From positions 23,434,899 through 23,498,898 of the forward strand of contig CM055111.1 in the NCBI GenBank assembly GCA_029204225.1: 64,000 bases of DNA, given 5' to 3'. The stretch comes from Diphasiastrum complanatum (Eukaryota; Streptophyta; Lycopodiopsida; Lycopodiales; Lycopodiaceae). Below the pieces are notes generated by a model, which saw nothing but the letters and a program-made list of their open reading frames with translations, was not told the DNA's origin and did not search any database. Shown in pieces: positions 34,748 to 45,552 of the stretch. Numbering within the stretch: the stretch's first letter is position 1; every line of letters starts with the position of its first letter. The translations under genes were made by a program, and so were the position numbers.

Positions 34748-36806
34748 ATGGGTTCGAATTGCACTACCGCTCACGCTTCTGTGCCAATCTATCTTAATAT
34801 CTATGACCTAACTCCCTTGAATGGGTACATGTATTGGTTTGGGGTTGGAATTTTTCATTCAGGCATTGAAGGTGCATACTTAATTTTCCTCCTGCTATGT
34901 TTTAAGTGGGTTTTGTCCTCAGACTGTGTTTTGACTGGGTCAAGTGTGAATAATCCTTAGCATTAGCTCATAGTTCCAATCCAAAGAATCACAATTCAAA
35001 CTGTATCAAGTTGATTTTTTATCTGAATAAACACATTTCTTTTCAAAAAATTTGATTTTTCACCATGTTCTTCCTAAATCTTGAAAAAAATCAGGTCTTT
35101 TTCAAATGTTTTTCCAGTTTATAAAAAAATAAAATGGCACTAACTCAAATGTGACTTGATTTGAATTGACTGGGAACTGTGCATTTGCTAAGTTGAAACT
35201 TAACCCATTGGGCTTGTGGTGCAGCTCATGGGGTGGAGTATGGATTTGGCGCACATGATTACCCTACAAGTGGTGTCTTTGAGGTGGAACCTCGAAAGTG
35301 CCCAGGTTTCATTTTTCGCCGAGCTATACTGCTTGGTACAACGGACCTTAGTGCGTCAAAGTTCAGAGAATTTATAGAGCATCTGGCAGCCAAGTACAAT
35401 GGCAACTCATACCACTTAATTGTGAAAAACTGCAATCATTTCACAAATGATGTCAGCATACAGCTTATTGGAAATGGAATTCCTGGTTGGGTCAACCGGC
35501 TTGCAAGATTAGGTTTGTGCTCTTTTGCAATGTTTGATGTTTTGTTACCAGCTTTGGGGTGAACTGCCAGAGCTCAATATTGAAGTTTTGAAGGCATGAT
35601 TTATCTTTTTGTGATCCTGATTGAAGAGGGGTGATCAAGCAGATGCATAGCAGGTTTGCACCGTAATAATTTTGGCAATTCAGTAGGTGCATTAATTCTT
35701 GCTATAAAAAAAAGGTTGTGGACGGATGCCTAGTAGTTCAGTAGGTTCAATTCCTACTGCATCCATAATGAGATCATGGTTTATATCAAAGCAAAAGTAA
35801 ATGGTTATGCTAGAAGGTCCGGAATTAGTGCACTGTCCGTTGGCCTAGAATTGTTCAATCAAAGGGTTTTGCAATGAATTTTGAATGTAAGTTATGGAGG
35901 TGGAATCAGAGGAGGTAGGTTTGAATAAATGGCTGAATCGTGTATAGTAATCTATGCAAATAAAATTTTCACAATGACAAGCAGGATAATTTCTTGATCT
36001 TTCTGACACTTGTGTGTTTGCAAAGCGAGCAACATTGTTCCAGTTCTTGGTCTTTCTATTATATATGTATGATTGTTGTTGATCTGGCAGTTGTAGTCAC
36101 AAGTAGATTCTTATTGTAGGTTGAATCGATCAAAATTTTGTTTTGGCAATTTAAATCATCCTACTGCAAAATAAATTGAAAAGACCCTATTTGTCTCCAA
36201 ATCTCCAACAAAACTTGGGAAAAATCCACTTGTGTCAGAAAAAAGGTCTTAGAATCGAATTGCAAATCGATTCGTTGTTATTATGCTGGTGGTAAGACAA
36301 GCTCTACCAAATTTTGGAAATTCATTGATCTCCTAAATGTTTGTGTAGCGTGGCACCTTCTGGGCAGTCTGGTATTTTAAGCTGAATGTTAAAGCAAACA
36401 GAGGACGTCTTTCTGATTCACTCCTTTACTGGCAGGTTGGCTGTGCAACTGTGTGTTACCAGAAAGTTTTCAGGTTAAAGCTGTACAGCCAGCACCTATC
36501 TATGACTTATCTGAAGGTTTGATCACACTTTTGTATGAATCTGATCTGCTTTGAATGCTTGCAGATTTGTTCATCAATGTTTCACTGGAAAATATCTTTT
36601 AGCTGATGAGCTATCACTTCTGTTGTTGTTGTCTCACAGAAAATGAGCATGAGACGGGGAGTAGCCAAAACCATAGGGGCACCGAAAACGAGCAGGATCA
36701 GTGGCTGTTGATGGCAGCTACTGGGGATATTCAGCTATCCATCCATGATCGTGCAGGCGATGTGGTTATTAAACATTTTGAGTCGGTAAAACTTGAATGT
36801 AGCTGA
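34748..36806 (+). CDS. DeSI-like (PPPDE) cysteine peptidase, four exons, 219 aa
   Basis: PPPDE/DeSI proteins are small papain-fold cysteine peptidases that remove ubiquitin or SUMO from substrates. Exons: 34748-34871, 35225-35512, 36436-36516 and 36640-36806 (124, 288, 81 and 167 nt; 660 nt in total with the stop). All three introns have GT-AG ends and the frame is kept. The catalytic His is His37 in GIFHSGIE and the catalytic Cys is Cys111 in VKNCNHF. Family hallmarks also present are YLNIYDLTPLNGYMYWFGVG, FEVEPRKCPGFIFR and GWVNRLARLG, followed by CNCVLPES. The order and wording are very close to Arabidopsis At4g17486. The C-terminal tail (about 55 residues, exon 4) is diverged but keeps a WLLMAATGDI segment like the family HLLT-x-PNGD. 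The start at 34748 gives an 11-residue lead before the conserved VPIYLN; an upstream in-frame ATG at 34700 is possible. No premature stop is seen, so it is likely functional. Confidence 0.9.
35724..35765 (+). other. Miniature tRNA-like fold (acceptor stem plus T-arm) in intron 2
   Basis: GGATGC (35724-35729) pairs with GCATCC (35759-35764), and GTAGG (35741-35745) with CCTAC (35753-35757) around a 7-base loop TTCAATT, a perfect T-arm. The D-arm and anticodon arm are replaced by about 11 bases. The T-arm block GTAGGTTCAATTCCTACTG equals, as I recall it, the 3' end of plastid trnI-CAU. It may be a tRNA-derived remnant or plastid DNA insertion, not a working tRNA gene. Confidence 0.45.
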
Positions 36807-37640
36807 ACTATCATCCGTTTCACGCAGTTGATAACTTGATCGTAATACAAATTGGTTGCATCTGTTGCTCTCATAGGAATTCAGCATCAAATAAGCTGAT
36901 TTCTTTGTGATCCTCATTATATTGGCTTATAGCTCTATTCCCTATACAATGCAAGCTGATCCTTATGCGGCATCGTTATACTAAATATTGATCTTGTTCA
37001 TTTTCTGATCAATGGATCTAATTCATTACTTGCTAGCATCATTGCCTTTACCACAAGTCTTGCTTTCATTTCATTTTGAGATATTGGCAATTGAACTCGT
37101 GTGTTGGGTTGCACGTGCTGTTCCACCAACAAAATTTCAAAGAACTACTTGCTTTTAAGCTAGAAAAGCCAAATTGACTGACTTTTTGTTGGATAACTTG
37201 ATTCTAAAAATATGTTTGAAATAGGCTTGTACCAATTCTGTTGTTCCTTTTTAGTTGTCTTGGCTTCAATTGTGCATGTTAACTGGTTTGCATTACATTC
37301 GTTATCAAATTTGCAACCAACTACGCAATTGTCTATAGCCATGTCGTATCAAAGAATCCTCACTTCATTATACTTGTGCTATAGATAATGGCAAATTAGA
37401 GGAGTTTTTTTTGGCAGATTTGAAGCTAGTTATTTTTGTTGATTTGACTAAAGTCTGTTTTCCTGGAAAACAATTTGGCAATGATTAACATGACATCGAA
37501 GACCATGCAAGTGTTGTTGAAATGACAAGAATTTTGATTCATAGTAGCGACTGTTAAAATTGAAACTTGCCAACAAATCAACTTTTCCAATATTTATGCG
37601 AATGGAGCCACATAAGTGGGAGGCTGCAAGCTTGCACTTC
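36807..37640. other. Downstream region of the DeSI-like gene, no gene seen
   Basis: AT-rich sequence that should contain the 3' UTR and polyadenylation region. Only short random open frames. Copia gag sequence begins at about 37645. Confidence 0.5.
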
Positions 37641-37644
37641 ATTG

Positions 37645-38370
37645 TATTAAGATGAATGTTGCAAATGATTTGCTCAAAGAAGTAGGAGCATGTACCTCAG
37701 CCCCAGAAGCTTGGGAGACTCTTCAAAAGATCTAAGTCCAAGAATATCTCAAGGTTACTTTCCTTCAAGAACCAAGTTCTTCAATGCTTCCAAGGGAGGA
37801 GTGAGAGTGGACATCAATTAGTTTTGAGAGTAAAAGATTTGAACAAAGAGCTTACTTATGTTGGTGAACCTATTAAAGAGAGTGAGCTTGTGCAAATAGT
37901 TTTGAACGACTTATGTAGTGATTTTACTAACTTGGTCCAAAGCTATGCCATCATGGAAAACTTGCCTACAATTGAAGACCTTCAAAGTGTGTTGATTTGC
38001 CAAGGAGAATAGGAAGGCTCATATCAAATCAAGGATGGAGAGGCTCTCCATCAATGATGGTGATGACAAAGCCTTATTTTTCAAGAGAAAAGACAAAGCA
38101 AAGACCAAGGGAGGAGCATTCAAAAAGGAGCAAGCTAAGGATGGAGATCAAGGAGGATCCACATCCTCATCGTCACAAGTCAAGCCCAAGAAGGACAAAT
38201 CTAAGATAAAGTGCTACTATTGTAGCAAGATGGGGCATTATGCCTCGGAATGCTTCAAGAGGAAGCAAGATCAAAGCCAAGCCAACATTGGACAAGAGGA
38301 GGAAGAGAGCTATCATGAGGACTCACTCATGATGTCAACCTTTTCATCATCAAATGTCAAAGGTGAAGAT
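37645..38370 (+). pseudogene. Copia gag (element E), N-terminus missing
   Basis: A UBN2-type gag: APEAWETLQKI (stop follows), then LRVKDLNKELTYVGEPIKES and VQIVLNDLCSDF from 37824 to 38012, a Lys-rich stretch, and the zinc knuckle CYYCSKMGHYASEC near 38212-38253 (CX2CX4HX4C). Broken by a stop near 37735 and by shifts at about 37800 and 38010. Confidence 0.85.
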
Positions 38371-39870
38371 ACTTGGTGGATAGATAGTGGGGCTAGCTCC
38401 CACATGTCGGGTAAAAGGGAGTATTTTTTTCAACTCACACCTTATGTAGGACCTATAAAGTCCATTTTTACAGCAAATGATCATGAATGTAAAGTTAAAG
38501 GTGTGGGATCCATTCCCTTATGCTTAGGATCCTCCAAGAAGAGATAAATGGTGTTCTCTTCATTCCTAGCATCACTAAGAATTTGCTTAGTGTTGGCCAA
38601 CTTTTAGATCATGGTTTCATTGTGGAGTTCTCTACTAATGTATGCAACATCAAGAAAAGTGGGATGATCATAGCAAGGGGAACAAGGTTTGGGAAGTTAT
38701 TTAAGCTTGATGCTTTTGTAAATCCTAACCAAGTTGTGATGGTAGCTGAGGAGACCAAGATGACCACATTTGACTTGTGGCACAAGAGGCTTGGTCACAT
38801 CAACACCAAGTCCATGGAAGCTATGTGCAAGGAGGAGCTTGCTCTCGGCCTTCCAAGATCTTTGGCAAAGGAGGAAAGAGTATGTGAAGCTTGTGCCTTG
38901 GCTAAGGCACACTCCAAGCGCACAAGTTACCTTTTTCAAGCTCAATCACAAAGACAAGTCATCCTCTTGAGTTGATCCACTCGGATGTGCATTTTGCTAG
39001 CATTAAGAGCAATGGTGGAGCTACAATGTCTGTCACCTTTATAGATGACTGCTCAAGATATGGATGGGTATATCTACTTTCCTCTAAAGCACATGTTTTT
39101 GAGAGTTTTGTGAAGTTCAAGACTTTTGTTGAAAAGCATCATAATCACAAGATCAAGTTCTTTAGAAGTGATAATGGAGGAGAATATATCTCCAATGAAT
39201 TCAAAGACTTTTGTAATCAAGTAGGGATTAAGGAGGAGTTATCTTGCCCCTACACTCCTCAACAAAATTGGGTGGCCGAGAGGAGAAATAGGACACTATG
39301 TGAGTGTTCTAAAGTGCTAAGGTTAGATGCATGCCTACCTAAGTCTTTTGGGGAAAAGCTCTCACATGTGCTAACTTCTTATGTAATAGAGTTCCATGTA
39401 GCTCTATAAATGGTAAAACATTTTATGAGTTATTGTATGGAGAAAAGCCTAATCTCAAAAGCTTGAAGGTGTTTGGATGTATTTGCTATGTACATGTCCC
39501 TTTGAACAAAAGAACCAAGGAGGATCCATCATCCATGAAGGGGATCATGGTAGGTTATGGCAATGCAAGCAAATGTTACAAAATCTACATTCCCTCTTCT
39601 CAAAAGGTTGTCATTTCTAGAGATATCATTTTTTATGAGACTAGAATGCATAAGCTTGAAGATGATTCATCTAACCACTCTATTGGAAGAGAGGTACCCG
39701 AGATCAAGGAGGAGCTTGATCATGAGGAGGAGCTAGAACCAAGAACACCAAACACACCAAGAAGATCCACAAGGTCAAAGATGGAGCCATTAAGGCTCAC
39801 ATACAAGGACAAAAGCCGAGGGAAGTACTTCTTCTTATGCCTTCATCACATCTTTTGAAGAGCCTTCAAA
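38371..39870 (+). pseudogene. Copia protease and integrase (element E)
   Basis: Protease active site WWIDSGASSHMSG at 38373-38411. The pre-integrase segment has WHKRLGHIN near 38778 and a zinc-binding CEACALAKAHSKR. The integrase core has IHSDVHFAS (38972), VTFIDDCSRYGWVYLL, FFRSDNGGEYISNEFK and QQNWVAERRNRTL, so the D, D and E residues are present. A QNG to QNW change stands next to the VAER motif. Frame shifts occur near 38520 and 38965 and between 39409 and 39433. Confidence 0.9.
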
Positions 39871-41407
39871 TGTTAGTGAAGCTTTAGAATCAAATGAGTG
39901 GTTTCAAGCTATGTGTGATGACTACAATGCATTGATGGAGAATGATACTTGGATGCTTGTTGATTTACCTTTGGATAGGAATGTAATTGGATGTAAGTGA
40001 GTTTTTAAGCTCAAGTTGAATCAAGATGGGAGTGTTTCTAAGCACAAGGCAAGGCTTGTAGCCAAGGGGTATGCTCAATCAAAGGGCATATATTATGATG
40101 AGACCTTTGCACCCGTGGCAAAGATGGTCACCATAAGACTAATCATTGCTCTTGCTTCTCACTTTGATTGGTTATTGTTTCAAATGGATGTGTCAAATGC
40201 TTTCTAAAATGGTCATTTGGAAGAGGATATATTCATGGAGCAACCCGAGGGCTTCATCACGCAAGGTATGGAAGACAAGGTGTGTCATCTCAAGAGGAGC
40301 TTGTATGGTTTGAAACAAGCTTCTAGAACTTGGAAAACAAGGCTCAATACTTTTCTTATCTCTATTGGATTTACTCCTAGTAAGTATGATCTCACTTTGT
40401 ATATAAGATTTAGTTCAAAAGGCATTGTACTTTTATTACTTTATGTTGATGATATCATACTTAGTGGAGATGAGTTAGAAGGTGTTGAGAAAACTAAGCT
40501 AGATCTATCCAAAGAGTTCAAGATGGTAGATCTCGGACTTTTGCACTTCATTTTGGGTATGGAAGTACTTAGATCTTTAAATTATGCCTTCATTTGTCAA
40601 TCTAAGTATGCCATTTCATTACTCGATATATTTAACATGCATGGATGCAAGCATGTAGAGACTCCTATGGAGCATGATGTAAAAGTGACCAATAAAGAGG
40701 ATGAAAGATCAATCAAGGACATCACTCTTTATAGGCAACTTATTGGCTCCTTAATGTGGATAACCATAACAAGACCTGACCTTTGCTATAGTGTTTGCAA
40801 GCTTAGTCAAAATATGCAAGATCCATTAGTTATCCATTGGAAATGTGCCAAAAGAATATTGAGATACATCTCGGGCACACTAGATTTTGGGATCCTTTAT
40901 AGAGGTGAATCCATTAACTTGCATGCGTTTAGTGATTCAGATTTTGCAGGGGACAAGGAGGATAGAAAGTCAACAAGTGCCTTTGCAACTTACATTGGAG
41001 AAGGTGTGGTTTCTTGGATATCAAAGAAGCAAGAAACAATACTTCTTTAATCAATTGAGGCCGAGTACAAGGCTCTAACAACCACAACCAAGGAAGTACT
41101 ATGGATCAAGAGGTTGCTTGAGGAGCTCAAAGTGATCAGATCAGGTGACATTCCACTCATCTACAATGACAACATCTCATCCCAACACCTAGCATCCAAT
41201 CCAATCTACCATGCAAAGAGCAAACACATAGAGATTGCTCACCATTTTGTAAGAGAAAAGGTCCAAGCTAAGGAGGTCTCATTGGAGCATGTTTCAAGTG
41301 AAGAATGCATAGTTGATATATTGACAAAGCCTCTTCAAAAGAATGTTTTTTTGAAGCTTAGATCAGCCCTTGGCTTAATTAGTAAAGCTATGTTATCATC
41401 TAGCTAG
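39871..41407 (+). pseudogene. Copia RT and RNase H (element E)
   Basis: [22 protein letters not shown] (40052), FQMDVSNAF followed by a stop where the next residue should be Leu, PEGFITQGMEDKVCHLKRSL, YGLKQASRTW, and the catalytic LLYVDDIILSGDE near 40438-40476. RNase H: FSDSDFAGDKEDRKSTSAF (40927) and, after a stop at 41048, SIEAEYKALT and KSKHIEIAHHFVREKV, with the DILTKPLQ tail near 41310. Two in-frame stops (near 40204 and 41048) and one further TGA near 39997 inactivate it. Confidence 0.9.
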
Positions 41408-41421
41408 ACTGTGAGGAGGAG

Positions 41422-41825
41422 TATTGAAATTTCACAATTCTAGCTTGACCATTTTTGGTCACATGCATTGTACTTGGCAAGATGGCCATGTAAATAGATG
41501 CCACATGTGCCAAATCACATAGGATGCTTTCCAATAAGTTCATTCCTCATATTACATTGTGATAGCATCTTTGAAATGAGGCAAAAATGTGTTTGGATAG
41601 GTTAGAAAAATTGTAGGATCTAAAAAAAGCATGTTTTACATTGTTTTGGATCTCAAAATCTTGACCCCAAGTTCCAATGACCTATTAGGTTAGATATTAG
41701 GGTTAGGATATGAAAATATCAGAGGTGCCCTAATATGCTCAGATCCGAACTTGAAATGTATAAATAGATAATGGGATCTCCATCAAATTATCAAGAAGAA
41801 TTGAGTTTTTTCACTTCTATCATCA
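41422..41825 (+). repeat. 3' LTR of copia element E, about 400 bp
   Basis: Starts TATTGAAATTTC directly after the polypurine tract (probably TGTTGAAATTTC with one change). It has a TATA box TATAAATAGATAATG at 41758-41772. The end is placed where minus-strand copia protease sequence begins at about 41826; the end bases are uncertain. Confidence 0.65.
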
Positions 41826-42975
41826 TTGTTTTTTGGTGGCGAGTACTTCATTGCCATTGTGAGTTTTCTTGAGTTCTGAAAACACTCTTTCCTTGAAGTC
41901 ACGTGTTTGGACGCACCACTATCAATGTACCAGGTATCCTTGGCTGCATCACTTGTCTTTAATGTTGTAATGAACAAGTTTGAACTCTTACATGTATCAT
42001 CTTCATATTGATCATCATCATATTGATGTTGATCAGCATAGTTGTCTTCATAATAATAGTCATCAAATTGATGTTGATCAGCATAATTGCCCGCTTGTCA
42101 TTTGTCTTTTCTTTGTTCTATCTCCTTCTATTTCTTGAAGCATTCACGCTCCCAGTGGCCAGGTTTGTTGCAGTACCTACAATTTCCATTTTGTCTAGAA
42201 TAGCCGCATCCTTGACCTCGGCCTTGATTCCAATTGCCTCGATTTGGGCCATCATTGGATTGTTCTTGAAATTGTTGGAACGATTCACAATTTGAATTTT
42301 CACCTCTTGATTGGTGTCTTCCATGACCAAATCTGCCACCACGTCCTCTGACTGCAAGAGCTTGATCAAATTCTCTGTTGCGATGACTCAAATTCTCTTG
42401 AAGTTGTTCTTCCTGCAAAAGCAATCCACCTAACTCTTCATAGGTTGGAAGATTTTCCCATGTAGCTATATTCCTCACAAACATATGATGTGACTCACTC
42501 AGACTATTCAATGTCAATTGCACGATCTCACGATCCTGAACTCGCACTCAAACTGCTGCTAATTGGTCAGTTGGTCACGAATCTCTTTGATCTTCAATAG
42601 GTGATCAACAATAGTTGCATCATCATCCATCCGCAATGTGTGCAGCTTCGTCTTCAGGAATAGCACTCGAGATGTATTAAACAATGCCTTCAACATATCT
42701 CATGCTTCTTTTGGTCCTTCTGAATCTGAAATGTAGGGAATAATTGCATCTCTAATTGATAAGTTGATGACATTTTGTGCTTTCTGTTTTCTCCGGTCAA
42801 ATGTCCTCTGATCTTATTCAGTCATTGGCCTTGTCTCTTCACCTGTCACGATCTCTCATAGCTCCTTTTTCATCAAAATGTTTTTCAGTCTGAATTTCCA
42901 AACTGCATAGTTTCCAGCTCTTTCCAATTTGCTTCACTCATTAAGGACACTCTCACTTAGAGTTGCCATTACTGG
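41826..42975 (-). pseudogene. Copia gag and protease (element D), broken
   Basis: Gag starts MATLSESVLNE at 42974 and has the UBN2 segment near 42900-42560 (AVWKFRLKNILM). Then a 139-codon frame (42547-42128) holds VQLTLNSLSESHHMFVRN, a Gly/Arg/Gln/Asn-rich stretch and the zinc knuckle CRYCNKPGHWEREC. The protease DTWYIDSGASKHVTSRKECF is near 41870-41940. Stops at about 42870, 42700 and 42550 break the gag. The Gly/Asn-rich stretch before the knuckle is typical of plant copia gag. Confidence 0.85.
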
Positions 42976-43059
42976 GTAGATGAGTCCGGATCATGAAATT
43001 TATCACACCAAATAACTGTTTTTTTTTTTGGTTGTACATCTGATATCAGTATAACAAGC

Positions 43060-43308
43060 GATATTGGACTAGAGCGCGGATGCACGACTGCTTCGAATTC
43101 TCTTTACTAGCGCGCATGGATTCGATATTGCTACGGACATGCAATATTGGACTGGAGCGCAGATATACGACTGCTTCGGATTCTCTCTGCTCGCGCGCGT
43201 GGATCCGATATTGTACGAACATACGATATCGGACTGGAGAGTGGATATACAACTAATCAGAATTTTCTCTAGTTTGCGCACTTGGATCCAATATTGGTAT
43301 GGATATAA
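43060..43308. repeat. Three tandem copies of an 83-bp unit in the leader of element D
   Basis: Copies start at 43060, 43143 and 43226 with (G/A)ATAT(T/C)GGACT(G/A)GAG. All hold a CGACTGCTTCG(A/G)ATTCTCT-like core and a GCGCG(C/T)..GGAT(T/C)CGATATTG end. Copies 1 and 2 are closest; copy 3 is more diverged. Confidence 0.85.
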
Positions 43309-43827
43309 AAAGTAGAGAGAATATAAGAACTTTCAGAGAAAATATTCTAGATTTTTCACTTCGGCGGGGCGGCTACGCCGCCTCCTCTTTGCAAAGATTT
43401 TGAAACGAGTGATCGTTCAAACAAACAGATATCAGTAATGTGAAAAGTCTCAAAAACTCTGAATGGCAGTACTAGACACTGTCTAGTATGATTTGCAATA
43501 TCTCAAACAAACAAATGAGAGATTTCTTGGCACAACTCTCTAACAAATGGCACTTTTCACAAAGACTAAAAAACTATTGTAAAACTTTTCCCACTCAACA
43601 GATTTTCAATCTATCTGATGTTGCCTTGGCCTTTTCGATGTCTCCAGGACTGTGTCTTCGTTCCCAACTAATAACTGTGAGCTCCAAAACCTGCAAAATA
43701 CACCAAGAAGGATTTCTTCCAATTGTCTTGTCTCTCCAAGCTTTCACCTCCTGTGAAGGACTTCCTCACTTCATTGCGGAGCCTATGACAAAATGTATCC
43801 ACTGATCAGGCACGCAGGACTATCGTA

Positions 43828-43841
43828 GCTCTGATACCATG
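43828..43841 (-). other. Primer binding site, tRNA-Met type (element D)
   Basis: The minus strand reads TGGTATCAGAGCTACG immediately after the LTR end TTTGACA; the first 12 bases match the tRNA-Met primer site exactly. Confidence 0.9.
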
Positions 43842-44093
43842 TCAAATAATCAAATATGCAACATCAAGCATTCACCATAATCCATCACCAAGTAAGGAGA
43901 CGGAAGAAGAACACACAATATCACTCTATCACACACTGAATCATACTGAATGTAAAATGTACAAATAAACCCTGAACCCTGATAGAGAGAGAAAACCTAG
44001 GAGTACACTACTAGACTAGCCTACGACTAGTTACAGCTGGTAATAGCTGTCAATAATAAAGTACATCGTGAATAGTAGCTAATAAGTGTAACA
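43842..44093 (-). repeat. 5' LTR of copia element D, 252 bp
   Basis: On the minus strand it starts TGTTACACTTATTAGC at 44093 and ends GATTATTTGACA at 43842, next to the primer site. The short length and TG...CA ends fit a small copia LTR. Confidence 0.8.
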
Positions 44094-44722
44094 ATGAAGT
44101 TTATCATTGATTTCTAATAGATTTTTGCATAGTTTTTAGGGAATACTTCCTACCACTATTAGATGACTATGAACACTTTTAAAAGTTGAGTCATTTAACA
44201 ATGAATAAAGGTTTGGAACAATTTATTCAAGATTTTCATGAGTACCTGAATCCACTTTATAGTGACATTCCACCAAAGGTACAAATGGTAATGTTTATTG
44301 ATGTTACCAAAAGATTACCAAGTGGATAATTGTAGGAACCATCCAAAAACCCTAGAGGATGCTATTAGGGCTGCAAAGTATTTTGATGACACACCTAAGA
44401 GATAAACAAGGTCGCATACAAATTAGACCTTCCAGCTAATGTTGGAATTCATCATGTTCTCCACGTTGGGGGAACCCTAGTCCCTATGGAAGATCTAGTG
44501 AAGCTTCTCCATGATGAGTCCGCAAGTGGACCACCTGAACTCGAGGCGATTGTTAATAGCCGACCGACAAAAAACTCTAAGGAATAGAGTGTATCGGGAA
44601 TTTTTAGTCAGGTGGAGGGGCAAATCAGAAGAAGAGGATACCTAGGAAAAAGGAAGTCGATCTCCAGAAGAGTTTTCCAAAATATTCCCTACAAAAAAAA
44701 AATTAAGTTTAGGGGGAAGGAA
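44094..44722 (+). pseudogene. Gypsy chromovirus fragment: integrase end with chromodomain
   Basis: 44180-44400 holds a decayed gag-like stretch. From about 44420 the plus strand reads integrase C-terminal SH3-like sequence (FKLDLPANVGIHHVLHV) and then a chromodomain with YREFLVRWRGKSEEEDTWE near 44590-44645, with one or two frame shifts. A polypurine tract TTTAGGGGGAAGGAA lies at 44708-44722. A chromodomain after integrase marks the chromovirus branch. RT and RNase H are missing. Confidence 0.8.
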
Positions 44723-45552
44723 TGTTACATACCTATGTAACTGACACTACTTCAATGACTTCTAGATGTCAATTTAGTGTTGGGAGTAAATGGCAAGTAA
44801 CCCTTGGATAAGGGATACCCTTAGGATTAAGGGTAGGTGTCTTTGGATAAGGACATGCAAGTGACTATACCTTGGTCAGAGGTATGGAATCAAGTTACCC
44901 TTGGATAAGGGGTACCCTTAGGATTAAGAATATGTGCCTTTAGATTAAGGTATTGGTGTCCTTGGATAAGGACAGGTAGGTGTCTATGCCTTGGTCAGAT
45001 ATGAAACCTAGTGAGGTATTAGAAAGTCATTACCATAGGCGTTTTGGCTATTTTTCTAAACCTTGGGTCTCAACCTTGAACCATATCACTTTATTGGTCT
45101 TGGACCAAGGTATACAAGCACAACTTCGGCAATGAGACCTACTGGGAGGGCGCCCTCACAAGGTGTCCATTGAGTTCCCAACTCCCACAAGAAAAACATT
45201 CAAAGAGTCACAGGTTATAGAAGAAGTCTCTTGACCTTCCATAAGCCTATGAAGGTTCTTTAATTCCCCTAGGCCTGTCTCTTTCTCATTGGTTGTGCAT
45301 GAAACTCCATAGTGTATTGGAGGATGCCAATTGCTATCTATATGAGGGGAGTAGGGCACCCATTGGGAGGAAGAGAGATCTCTCTTGTTTGCTATGCTTA
45401 TGCTCTAGTGTGACTACTAGTCTATAGAATATTTTCTTGTGTGTAGTATGTCTAGGGTTTGGATCTTGCTTATGGTATGGGACATAAGTAGGGTTTGGAT
45501 CTTGAGTATGCTTTGGTTTGTGGTAGTATGCTTAGGGTTTGGATCTTGCTTA
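44723..45552 (+). repeat. 3' LTR of the chromovirus fragment, interrupted
   Basis: Starts TGTTACATACCTATG right after the polypurine tract. It contains a tandem duplication of about 98 bases (44800-44897 and 44898-45003, with CCCTTGGATAAGG and CCCTTAGGATTAAG) and three copies of TAGGGTTTGGATCTTG (45451, 45489, 45534). At 45553 it is cut by a copia LTR. Confidence 0.7.

Larger units (their letters stand above)
37645..41825 (+). mobile_element. Ty1/copia retrotransposon E, 5' truncated
   Basis: Plus-strand order: partial gag, zinc knuckle, protease, integrase, RT, RNase H, polypurine tract (GTGAGGAGGAG, to 41421), 3' LTR. There is no 5' LTR or primer site before 37645. Coding sequence is well kept but split by point stops and single-base shifts (about seven), so it is young but dead. 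The 3' LTR meets a minus-strand copia at about 41825. Confidence 0.9.
41826..44093 (-). mobile_element. Ty1/copia retrotransposon D, 5' part only
   Basis: From high to low coordinate: LTR (44093-43842), tRNA-Met primer site, about 860-base leader with tandem repeats, gag starting at 42974, protease ending at about 41830. Integrase, RT and 3' LTR are missing. It meets the 3' LTR of element E, in the opposite orientation, at about 41825. A gag fragment of the same family lies at 50325-50490 on the plus strand. Confidence 0.85.

Noticed and set aside
35724-35765. A working tRNA gene
   Set aside because: The D-arm and anticodon arm are absent and the total length is 42 bases.
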